64,000 nucleotides of DNA, from the NCBI GenBank assembly GCA_026874595.1, contig CM049306.1, positions 105,167,142-105,231,141 of the forward strand. The letters run 5' to 3'. The DNA comes from Sipunculus nudus. Taxonomy: Eukaryota > Annelida > Sipuncula > Golfingiida > Sipunculidae. The notes under the pieces are model-generated. The model worked only from the letters and a program-made list of their open reading frames with translations, was not told where the DNA came from and made no database searches. A program made the translations under genes and the position numbers. Positions 50,701-59,967 of this stretch are shown here, one piece after another (position 1 is the first letter of the stretch; every line of letters starts with the position of its first letter).

Positions 50701-53700
50701 AATGCGACCTGTAAGCCATATTTAATGAAATCTCGAAAATTCTCGTTTGACGAGAAATGGTGCGAGATTTTACGAGACTTTTACTTGTATGATAAAAAGC
50801 TTATTTAGTACTATATGATGCAAAAAACTAGAACTCTCTAGCTTTAAAAATGACAAAGTTAGAAAAATTAGGCCTTTTATTTTCGAAAATCATGAGATTT
50901 CCCCCAAAATGTGTAACCATAGAAACAGCAGATTTCAGCAACATATACATCAGAAGAAAGGCCTTGGAATGCCGATTAAAATGAGCCATGTTTGAAGTGG
51001 CTATGACAAATAGTAATGGAGATATGAAGAAAAGAGCACTTTAGGAACTTTTGATGACCTTGACCTTGACCTTTGACCTATATTGCCCCAAAACAATAGG
51101 CTTCTTGCATTTTTGATTCTACACAAACTGTGAAAGTTTGAAAGCGATGGGATGAAAATTGCGACCTGTAGAGACTGGACAGACAAACAAACAAACAAAC
51201 AAACAGACAAACAGACATCCGCGACTGACCAACCAGCTTGCGAAAATCGAAGATTTCCGGCAAGCAATAAAGTTGTGACTGTGCCTCCAACATGTATGAT
51301 CATAGATGGGGCCCGGAGAGGCCGTCACGCACCGCTGCACACGCCGGCCGCCCACCGTAAGGACCCTGCCGCCACTTGCGGCGACGGCACGTGACTTCGT
51401 GGTTTGGCGAAACACGGCGCGAGATTTGACGAGACTGACAATGCGACCCCTGAATGTGACTGCGAGTGTCAGCCGCTATCCGGCGCTGCAAGCCATGTGT
51501 CTGTAGCGTGAAAAATGACAGAATTATAGGCATTTCTTTGAATGGTCACGTGTTCTCGTTTCACGAGAAACGGCGCGAGATATGACGAGACTTGCGATTG
51601 AATGGCTTAGAACTAGAGGGATGCTGTCTAACGCCGAAAACCAGACCTTTCTATCGCAAATATCAACAGAGATAGAAGCTGGAAAACTCCGAATTTTCAG
51701 ATTGTCAAGTTTTACCCCGAAATTTGGTAACCATGGTAACGGCAGCACAAAGCAACATGTGCGAAGGGATAAGCCAATGTTCCTAGTTTTAGATACGACC
51801 AAAAAAATGGTGTCACGTTTAATATTTTTTGAGATATTGCAGAAAAATGATATGTTACAGTGTTTCATGTACCACGCCCCCTGGTGGCTATTTCCAAAAA
51901 ATGAAAAATTGATTTCGAGATATTTCTAAACAACACAAAATATGTCATTTTCAAAGTCATAGTTTAAAAAATGCGACCTGTAAGCCATATTTAATGAAAT
52001 CTCGAAAATTCTCGTTTGACGAGAAATGGTGCGAGATTTTACGAGACTTTTACTTGTATGATAAAAAGCTTATTTAGTACTATATGATGCAAAAAACTAG
52101 AACTCTCTAGCTTTAAAAATGACAAAGTTAGAAAAATTAGGCCTTTTATTTTCGAAAATCATGAGATTTCCCCCAAAATGTGTAACCATAGAAACAGCAG
52201 ATTTCAGCAACATATACATCAGAAGAAAGGCCTTGGAATGCCGATTAAAATGAGCCATGTTTGAAGTGGCTATGACAAATAGTAATGGAGATATGAAGAA
52301 AAGAGCACTTTAGGAACTTTTGATGACCTTGACCTTGACCTTTGACCTATATTGCCCCAAAACAATAGGCTTCTTGCATTTTTGATTCTACACAAACTGT
52401 GAAAGTTTGAAAGCGATGGGATGAAAATTGCGACCTGTAGAGACTGGACAGACAAACAAACAAACAAACAAACAGACAAACAGACATCCGCGACTGACCA
52501 ACCAGCTTGCGAAAATCGAAGATTTCCGGCAAGCAATAAAGTTGTGACTGTGCCTCCAACATGTATGATCATAGATGGGGCCCGGAGAGGCCGTCACGCA
52601 CCGCTGCACACGCCGGCCGCCCACCGTAAGGACCCTGCCGCCACTTGCGGCGACGGCACGTGACTTCGTGGTTTGGCGAAACACGGCGCGAGATTTGACG
52701 AGACTGACAATGCGACCCCTGAATGTGACTGCGAGTGTCAGCCGCTATCCGGCGCTGCAAGCCATGTGTCTGTAGCGTGAAAAATGACAGAATTATAGGC
52801 ATTTCTTTGAATGGTCACGTGTTCTCGTTTCACGAGAAACGGCGCGAGATATGACGAGACTTGCGATTGAATGGCTTAGAACTAGAGGGATGCTGTCTAA
52901 CGCCGAAAACCAGACCTTTCTATCGCAAATATCAACAGAGATAGAAGCTGGAAAACTCCGAATTTTCAGATTGTCAAGTTTTACCCCGAAATTTGGTAAC
53001 CATGGTAACGGCAGCACAAAGCAACATGTGCGAAGGGATAAGCCAATGTTCCTAGTTTTAGATACGACCAAAAAAATGGTGTCACGTTTAATATTTTTTG
53101 AGATATTGCAGAAAAATGATATGTTACAGTGTTTCATGTACCACGCCCCCTGGTGGCTATTTCCAAAAAATGAAAAATTGATTTCGAGATATTTCTAAAC
53201 AACACAAAATATGTCATTTTCAAAGTCATAGTTTAAAAAATGCGACCTGTAAGCCATATTTAATGAAATCTCGAAAATTCTCGTTTGACGAGAAATGGTG
53301 CGAGATTTTACGAGACTTTTACTTGTATGATAAAAAGCTTATTTAGTACTATATGATGCAAAAAACTAGAACTCTCTAGCTTTAAAAATGACAAAGTTAG
53401 AAAAATTAGGCCTTTTATTTTCGAAAATCATGAGATTTCCCCCAAAATGTGTAACCATAGAAACAGCAGATTTCAGCAACATATACATCAGAAGAAAGGC
53501 CTTGGAATGCCGATTAAAATGAGCCATGTTTGAAGTGGCTATGACAAATAGTAATGGAGATATGAAGAAAAGAGCACTTTAGGAACTTTTGATGACCTTG
53601 ACCTTGACCTTTGACCTATATTGCCCCAAAACAATAGGCTTCTTGCATTTTTGATTCTACACAAACTGTGAAAGTTTGAAAGCGATGGGATGAAAATTGC

Positions 53701-53754
53701 GACCTGTAGAGACTGGACAGACAAACAAACAAACAAACAAACAGACAAACAGAC

Positions 53755-54803
53755 ATCCGCGACTGACCAACCAGCTTGCGAAAATCGAAGATTTCCGGCA
53801 AGCAACAAACAAATGGACATACGCAACTGACCAACCAACTTGCCGAAATCGAAGATTTCCGGCAAGCAACAAACAGACAAATGGACATACGCAACTGACC
53901 AACATGCTTGCCGGAAATCTTCCGGCAAGCAAAAAACAAATAAACAGACAAATGGACATACGCAACTGACCAACCAACTTGCCGAAATCGAAGATTTCCG
54001 GCAAGCAAAAAACAAACAGACAAATGGACATACGCAACTGACCAACCAACTTGCCGAAATCGAAGATTTCCGGCAAGCAACAAACATACGGAACTGACCA
54101 ACATACTTGCGAAAATCGAAGATTTCCGGCAAGTAACAAACATACGGAACTGACCAACATGCTTGCGAAAATCGAAGATTTCCGGCAAGCAACAAACATA
54201 CGCGGGTGATCAACATGCTTGCGAAAATCGAAGATTTCCGGCAAGCAACAAACAGACATACGCAACTGACCAATATGCTTGCCGAAATCTTTGATTCCGG
54301 CAAGCAACAAACAAACATACGGAACTGACCAACATACTTGCCGAAATCTTTGATTCCGGCAAGTAACAAACATACGGAACTGACCAACATGCTTGCGAAA
54401 ATCGAAGATTTCCGGCAAGCAACAAACATACGCGGGTGATGAACATGCTTGCCGAATCTTTGATTCCGGCAAGCAACAAACAGACATACGCAACTGACCA
54501 ACATGCTTGCCGAAATCGAAGATTTCCGGCAAGCAACAAACAGACAGACAGACATACGCAACTGACCAACCAACTTGCCGAAATCGAAGATTTCCGGCAA
54601 GCAACAAACAGACAGACATACGCGACTGACCAACCAACTTGCCGAAATCGAAGATTTCCGGCAAGCAACAAACAGACATCCGCGACTGACCAACCTGCTT
54701 GCCGAAATCGAAGATTTCCGGCAAGCAACAAACAGACAAACAGACATACGCAACTGACCAATATGCTTGCCGAAATCTTTGATTCCGGCAAGCAAAAAAA
54801 AAG
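53755..54803. repeat. Expanded hairpin minisatellite (HP), 17 units
   Basis: Seventeen hairpins lie between 53,773 and 54,794, spaced about 54-71 bp. Three stem types alternate: CTTGCCGAAATC-GAA-GATTTCCGGCAAG, CTTGCGAAAATC variants, and AATC-TTT-GATT variants, plus one short palindrome (CTTGCCGGAAATCTTCCGGC). The right arm CCGGCAAG is unchanged in all units while left arms and loops vary. Long stop-free minus-strand frames here (up to ~418 codons, in all three frames at once) come from repeat composition and are not genes. The array ends the 54.8 kb repeat domain with a short A-run. Confidence 0.95.
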
Positions 54804-55693
54804 ATTTTATTGACTATCAAAGAAAAGAGGAACACTTTAAAAACCCTGTGAACTAAAAGGGGGACCGTATGAGAAGAAAACAACAGAACAGATTATATCA
54901 TGTCAGACCACCAAAGAAATGGGGTGCACAATGAAAAATATCAGTAGAGGCAGACAGAGACTAAATAAGATATTGAAACAAAAATGGTTTGATTATTGTA
55001 ACAATCTACTTGAAGATAAACAAATAAAGTTGAATCCTTTATTTAAGCAGGAGGTTATAAAAGTGTTGAATTTAGATTAAAAAATACCGTACTTACCGTA
55101 CAGATCCAGAAAATGTAACTTTAAACAAGAAAATAACTATAACAGACATAAGAACTGTGGTTGAACAAATGAAATCAGGTAAAGCACCTGGACCTGATTG
55201 ACTGGTAACAGAATTTATGAAATATTTCATAGTTAAATTACTGCCAATATTGAATGCACATTTTTATGGTGCGTTTAAACATTCAATATAATTAGGGAAC
55301 TGGGCCAAAGCAATTATTATGCAATTATTATTAGAGTGGCGATACTGAAGACGTAAACAACTATAGAGGAATCTCTTTATAAAAATTATGAATAAAAGGT
55401 GTGTAACTGGTTAAAGGAAAGGAATATTTTAGCAGAGGAGCAAGCAGTTTCGAAAACAATGATGTACAATTGATAATATGTCTACATTTCTAAACAAAAA
55501 GAAAGAGAATGTGTTATGTAAACAGGTACTAAGGTAGGGTGCATGACCTCCCCACATTATTTGATTAGCTGATGAATGAACGTCATTTACTAATTAAACA
55601 AAAGGCTAGGCTCAATCGCTCAGAACTTGAATAAGAAGTAGAAATATGACATAAAATACCTAGAGAGAACCGATATGTACATATTGTTTTAAC
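54804..55693 (+). pseudogene. Decayed non-LTR (LINE) reverse transcriptase fragment
   Basis: Translation in shifting frames gives reverse-transcriptase hallmarks. WFDYCNNLLE (about 54,990) is typical of the linker before RT. VEQMKSGKAPGPD (55,160-55,198) is the conserved KxGKxPGPD motif, and a stop follows immediately where glycine is expected. GDTEDVNNYRGISL (55,339-55,380) and ERNILAEEQA (55,418-55,447) follow, then TIDNMSTFLNKKKEN. These belong to CR1/Jockey/L2-type LINEs (family knowledge). At least two in-frame stops and two or more frame changes make it dead. No endonuclease domain or catalytic YADD box was found. The same element resumes at 56,118 after a SINE. Confidence 0.8.
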
Positions 55694-55707
55694 AAAGGTT
55701 TTAATAT

Positions 55708-56117
55708 AAATCGGCTTCTGTGGCTCAGGGGTAAAGCGCAGGACTCAAAGCCGGGAGATCGTGAGTTCAAATCTCAGCCGAGGCGGTGATATTTTTCACG
55801 GTCGGCCCCCACTCAGGGTGAGCGCAGGCTTAATGGGAAGGCCGTGCCCAACGGCCGTGTTTCACTCACAAACGAGTGCGCCTTTCGGGGGCTCCTCGGT
55901 GGTATGACCCAGAAAAGGGGAAGATTACACACCCAGGGCCCGCAGGTTCAGTAGTCACAAGGCCTGGTTAACGCCAGGATATAAAATGAGAGGAAGCGTG
56001 TTGTACTGCCCTTTCACGTAGTCCGAACCTGGAAGGAATTCTGCAGGTGTACATATATGTAGTTGTGTATGTATTAAAAATCGAGGCGGTTACCTCTATC
56101 AAAAAGAAATATTTAAA
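55708..56117 (+). mobile_element. tRNA-derived SINE, copy 1, inserted in the LINE remnant
   Basis: The tRNA-like head starts at GGCTTCTGTGGCTCAGGGG with a pol III A box (TGGCTCAGGGG, 55721-55731) and B box (AGTTCAAATCT, 55764-55774). The body includes CAGGCTTAATGGGAAGGC, TATGACCCAGAAAAGGGG and GGCCTGGTTAACGCCAGG. The tail is GGCGGTTACCTCTATC. Imperfect target duplications flank it: AAAGGTTTTAATAT (55694-55707) and AAAGGGTTTTATTAT (56118-56132). It shares head, body and tail with 59,425-59,867. I do not assign the tRNA isotype or SINE superfamily. Confidence 0.85.
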
Positions 56118-56424
56118 AAAGGGTTTTATTATTGTTGAAGATGAATTTCATTTATTTATGGAATGTGGATTATACAATATTATTAGGAGAAAATATATAT
56201 GGAAGGACACAACAGGAACAGGTATGGATAAATTAACATGGCTGATGACTAGCAGTAACAAACATGTTATAAACAGTCTGGCATCATATATTTATTGGGC
56301 AACTGAGAAAGAGACCATGGAATATATTAAGGAGACCTATTACTCTACCCAATATGGTAAAAATAGACTAAGTATAATGTTCTCTCCTTCAAGAATAATG
56401 GTATCTGCCAATATTTATTTCTAA
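56118..56424 (+). pseudogene. LINE C-terminal fragment downstream of the SINE
   Basis: An open frame continues from the SINE tail into VEDEFHLFMECGLYNIIR, with KYIWKD shortly after. This pattern (EDE-HFL-C--Y---R-KYI) is the C-terminal zinc-knuckle-like region of CR1/Jockey-type LINEs, before the sequence TWLMTSSNKHVINSLASYIY and a stop at 56,422. The usual first CxxC pair would lie just left of the SINE (about 55,660-55,690), where only a decayed version is seen. It is the continuation of 54,804-55,693, split by the SINE. The frame of about 125 codons starting at 56,047 is therefore a SINE-LINE chimera by position, not a new gene. Confidence 0.75.
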
Positions 56425-57151
56425 AACTGTTTGCTTACTCGTGTGCATAAATGAAAATAAACTTGCACAAGGTTCAATCAGTGAAATAAAACATGAAACA
56501 TTGCAGCATGCCACTCTGCAGGGGAATCATTGTGTTAAGTGAAAAGTGACAGATAATACATACGTCACTGTTTATGTTCTTGTTAAATGATGGCTGATAT
56601 ATGGATATAAATAACAGATGCTTTACTTGTTTGTATGTCTTGTAATTTACATATGAATGTTTTCATAACAAATGATCATATTATTATACATGTTTAATTC
56701 GTGTCTTGCTTTTTGCCCTAAAATGTTTTGTTTCATGTGCAAATAAGAAATAATTATACATTTATTGATTACTCTCATACGCACAGTTCTTTGTGAGTAT
56801 AAACTTAGTTTTATTGCATGCTTATGTTATGCATAATGTGTTAATTGCTGTCACATATTTGTATTTTTTTCAATTTTTGTATAAGGATTGTTATGCATTA
56901 TGTGTTAATTGCTGTCACATATTTGTATTTTTTATTCTCATTTTTTGTATCAGGATCTAGTGAAATGTATTATGATGCCATTGAATCAGATTTCCTTTTC
57001 TCTGTTTTTTTTTTTTTTTCTTCTTCTTCTTCTTACTAGTGTTATGCATTTTGTATTACTTTGCACTGTCTGTTTGTACTATACTTGCGTTAGGTTCTTT
57101 TGCAGTGTGTTATGGTATCATTGCATCATTTTTTTGTTCTTCTTCCTTTTT
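56425..57151. other. AT-rich intergenic stretch with a 64 bp duplication
   Basis: No gene is seen. GTTATGCATAATGTGTTAAT at 56,826 is repeated at 56,890 as GTTATGCATTATGTG, with ATTGCTGTCACATATTTG in both copies (period 64). A weaker third copy lies near 57,041. There is a T-rich run with a (TTC)n patch at 57,006-57,036. Confidence 0.6.
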
Positions 57152-58148
57152 AGCCCTCAGCCCTTAGGCTGATGGGCTATTGTCGTCACCCAAGCTGTCC
57201 GTCCGTCGGTCCGGCGTCCGTTAACTTTTACCTTGTGAGCGGGATATCTTGAAAAGGATTCACCGTCAGAATTTTATTTCCTCGGTAAAGATGTATATCG
57301 ACAAAATCTCGGTCAAGTTCGAAGATGGTTGACCTTTACCTATTTTTCAACATTTTAGAGCTGATTATAGAAAAACACTTAGATGCTTATTACTCGGGAA
57401 CCATTTGATGGATTTTCACAAAACTTACTATGATTATTGGGACTGATGGTCTGTACCTGCTTCACAAGTTTGGTGGCGCCACCTACAATTTCTGATTTTT
57501 AATGAATTTTTATCGTTTTTTTTCAACTTTGGGCTTGTGAGCGGGATATCTTTAAAAGGATTCACCGTAGGAAATTTATTTTTTCAGTGAAGATGTATAT
57601 TGACAAAATTTCGGTCAAGTTCGAAGATGGATGACCTTGACCTATTTTTCTACGTTTTAGAGCTGATTATAGAAAAAAACATTTAGAAGCTTATTCCTCA
57701 GGAACCATTGCGTGGATTTTCACAATACTTACTATGATCATAGAGACTGATGGTCTGTAACTGCTGCACAAGTTTGGGGGTGCCACCTGCAATTTCTGAT
57801 TTTTAATGAATTTTTCTTCGATCTTTCAACTTTGGCCTTGTGAGCGGGATATCTCTAAAAGGATTCACAATAGGAATTTTATTTCTTTGGTGAAGATATA
57901 TATCGACAAAATCTCGGTCAAGTTCGAAGATTGGTGACCTTGACCTACTTTTCAAGGTCACAGAGCTTATAATAGAATAAAACTTAGAAGCTTATTTATC
58001 AGGAGGCATTTCGATTTTTATGAATCATGGTACATACCTCTCCATTTTAAATTTATAACTGAGACATGTACAGGTATACATCCATGTGAGAACAGATATT
58101 TATTACTTTTTACTGTTACCACCTCTAAACTTCTTTTGGCTGAGGGCT
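57152..58148. mobile_element. Non-autonomous element with AGCCCTCAGCC terminal inverted repeats
   Basis: AGCCCTCAGCC at 57152-57162 is exactly inverted at 58138-58148 (GGCTGAGGGCT). Inside, three ~302 bp repeats begin CTTGTGAGCGGGATATCT near 57,232, 57,534 and 57,837; the third is truncated and differs. Each contains GATTCACC, AAAAT(C/T)TCGGTCAAGTTCG and a TGACCT-TGACCT pair. A GTCCGTCCGTCGGTCC run near 57,198 is typical of marine-invertebrate repeats. No clear target duplication or coding frame is present. Confidence 0.65.
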
Positions 58149-58605
58149 TTTGTCAGCTTCTACTGATATTCTAGTTTTCTCTGTTATAGCTGGGTTATGC
58201 ATTGTGTTGAAAGTCAACTATTATGTATTCTAATGCATGCAAGAATTGTGTATTTTTTGTGTTTATTATATTGTTAATGTAATGTTTGCATATGTAAACA
58301 AGAATTTAGCACAGTTTTACTGTCTATTGGTTCTATAGACCGGAAGCCTTTAAACCAGAAAAATATTCATTCATTCAAGCTCATGTTCACGAGCGGTAAA
58401 AACGACTTCAGAGCGGTAGCGAACGCGTTTATCCCGTGAATACTGTAAACACGAGCTGTTCTATACGCAGCTTATCGTGAGATCGTACCTGAGTTTACCA
58501 CCAGATTTAAGTATGGTCGTACAGTTAAAAATTTCGATGGTTTATCTCTACATGTAACTTTGACAAAGTCTTTGCTGCGAGTTATTGGAATTTTCATTAC
58601 TAGTG
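58149..58605. other. No feature recognised
   Basis: Unique-looking AT-rich sequence. I see no exon-like frame, repeat or RNA gene. Confidence 0.5.
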
Positions 58606-58990
58606 GTGTGCCGATTATTCGATTAAATCGGTTATTGGTCGTTTTTCATCAAAATCGATTAAATCCATTTTTTTTAATAATCGATTAAAGCGTTCATCGA
58701 TTATATGTGCACATGCAAAGAATGTAATCCTGTCAGAGATATACGAACACAAAGTAACAAACAGCATCAAAAAGAACCTTGCGGGGCCAACAATTGCAGG
58801 ACGGCAAGTCGACCTTGGAGGAATGATGGATTCATTATGAATACCGATGTTCATGTCAAACTACTCGGGTCAACATTTTAGGTACTATTATTCAGCAGAT
58901 TTCAAGATAATATAGAAAGTACATAAAATAATGAATTAATAAGCGATCATCAGTCGTTTTTATTTTTCATTCCCCGATTACGATTTTAAA
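58606..58990. repeat. ATCGATTA-rich repeat remnant
   Basis: Begins GTGGTGTGCCGATTATTCGA and contains four ATCGATTA or ATTCGATTA words in the first ~100 bases. Such GTG-GCCGATTA starts resemble hAT-type dispersed repeats in animals, but no inverted partner or 8 bp target duplication was found. A ~79-codon minus-strand frame here has no recognisable domain. Confidence 0.35.
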
Positions 58991-59424
58991 CCTATTCCTA
59001 CCATAAGTCATTACACGGGTATAAACAATAAATACCCTGAGGAATATACTATTGATAGTTTTTCTTGGACCAAGTCGGCTGCAGTCAATTGACCTGGGAA
59101 TTGAGGTTTATCTGTTTGTCAATGCAAGTACAAGAACAATTGGCCGGAAATACTTTGTTATACTATGAGCCTATGCCGATATGCTTATTGAGATTAATAT
59201 TTACATATTTAGTTGTGTATTTAAGTTTTTACTGAACTTCTTTGTATTTGACCTCAGTTTGTTACTCTTAACTAATACATGATTTGCATTTTGCATTGTG
59301 CACTTTGAAAGCCTAAACACATTAACGTCAAGCGTAAAGCCCAAAAAGACATTAACGCGCCCGTCACACGTGCCCCACTCGTGCGACTTGTGACAAGTTC
59401 AACATACACTAACGGCTACAACGC
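58991..59424. other. No gene seen; probable intron sequence near the SINE
   Basis: Mostly unique AT-rich DNA. The last ~70 bases (CGACTTGTGACAAGTTCAAC) look like the diverged start of the tandem unit whose exon is at 59,902, compare GTGACTTGTCAGGTTAAG at 63,118. The left target duplication AACGGCTACAACGC is at 59411-59424. Confidence 0.4.
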
Positions 59425-59867
59425 GCAACCGGCTTCCGTGGCTCAGGGGTAGAGCGCATGACTCAAAGCCGGGAGGTTTTGAGTACAAATCTCAGCCGAG
59501 GAGCGGTGAGATTTTCACGGTCGTATGAAACCAATCCAGTCTGAGCGCTCTGCAGGCTTAACGGGAAGGCTGTACCCTACAAACGAGTATCACCCACAAA
59601 CGAATACGTCTTTGGGAGTATCCTCGGTCTTATGACCCAGCAATGGGGATTATAACACCCAAAGGACCTACAGGTGCGGCAGACATCAGGCCTGGGTGAA
59701 ACCAGGATATAAAGTAAAATTTACAGAAAGCCAGATCAACCGGCTTATCACGTAGTCACAAACCGAAATGGAACTCTGCAGATGTAGATAGTTAGCTTAA
59801 GAATTAGACGAATCAGCATTTGAACAAAAATGGAGGCGGTCACCTCCACCATAATTATCTTTATTTA
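59425..59867 (+). mobile_element. tRNA-derived SINE, copy 2, beside a putative splice acceptor
   Basis: Same family as 55,708-56,117: head GGCTTCCGTGGCTCAGGGG, A box at 59439-59449, B box at 59482-59492 (one change, GTACAAATC), body with TATGACCCAGCAATGGGG and GGCCTGGGTGAAACCAGG, and tail GGCGGTCACCTCCACC. It is bounded by a perfect 14 bp target duplication AACGGCTACAACGC (59411-59424 and 59868-59881). The right duplication ends 20 bases before the putative exon at 59,902. Confidence 0.9.
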
Positions 59868-59901
59868 AACGGCTACAACGCCAACTCATCTCTCATTTCA
59901 G

Positions 59902-59967
59902 ATTTGAAGCCGTCGGAGAGACGTCTGGTGACTGTAAGCGCAGTTGTTCCAACGAATCGGAAAAATG
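59902..59967 (+). CDS. Putative 66 bp symmetric exon, copy 0 (unknown protein)
   Basis: Preceded by CTCTCATTTCAG and followed by GTATGTCT, good acceptor and donor sites. It begins with two bases of a split codon and ends with one, so it is phase 1-1 and 66 bp (22 codons), insertable or skippable without a frame change. In frame it encodes LKPSERRLVTVSAVV then PTNRKN. It is the most diverged of five homologous copies. The protein is not recognised; the peptide is basic and Ser/Thr/Val-rich with no Cys. It could instead be part of a non-coding satellite that happens to lack stops. No start codon, promoter or terminal exon is identified in the window. Confidence 0.45.

Larger units (their letters stand above)
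43651..53802 (+). repeat. Eight-copy 1,269 bp tandem array (CE-derived)
   Basis: Unit starts (CAATAAAGTTGTGACTG) are at 43,651, 44,920, 46,189, 47,458, 48,727, 49,996, 51,265 and 52,534. Each step is exactly 1,269 and eight full units end at 53,802. In each unit there is a GC-rich head, two stem modules, GTAACCATGGTAAC (44113-44126 in unit 1), CGCCCCCTGGTGG (44262-44273), a third stem module, AAACAGCAG, TGACCTTGACCTTTGACC (from 44,710), AAAACAATAGG, a CAGACAAAC run and one hairpin. Reading unit against unit I found only one variable base (A at 43,943 and 47,750; C in the other six). Stop codons on both strands argue against coding. Confidence 0.95.

Noticed and set aside
43968-53198. Repeated ~115-codon open frames, one per 1,269 bp unit on each strand
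   Set aside because: They are identical only because the units are identical. They overlap on both strands, and the related CE copies break the frame.
53755-54803. CRISPR-like array of palindromic repeats with spacers
   Set aside because: Host is eukaryotic, linkers are near-identical rather than unique, spacing varies, stems drift, and no cas-like gene is present. It is a minisatellite.
53539-54883. Minus-strand open frames of about 400 codons with CLLAGNLRF and SVCLFVC repeats
   Set aside because: Three minus frames are open at once across the hairpin array, and the peptide is just the 55-70 bp repeat plus (ACAG/ACAA)n translated. No domain, splice or codon signal supports a protein.
55711-55785. 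Functional tRNA gene
   Set aside because: A and B boxes are good, but the sequence continues directly into a shared ~330 bp SINE body and tail and is flanked by target duplications; the stems do not form a complete cloverleaf.
56047-56424. Intact 125-codon gene
   Set aside because: Its first ~20 codons come from the SINE tail and the rest is a LINE C-terminus; it is an accidental fusion frame.
58615-58854. 79-codon minus-strand gene
   Set aside because: No recognisable domain, starts inside an ATCGATTA-rich repeat, and no splice or promoter context.
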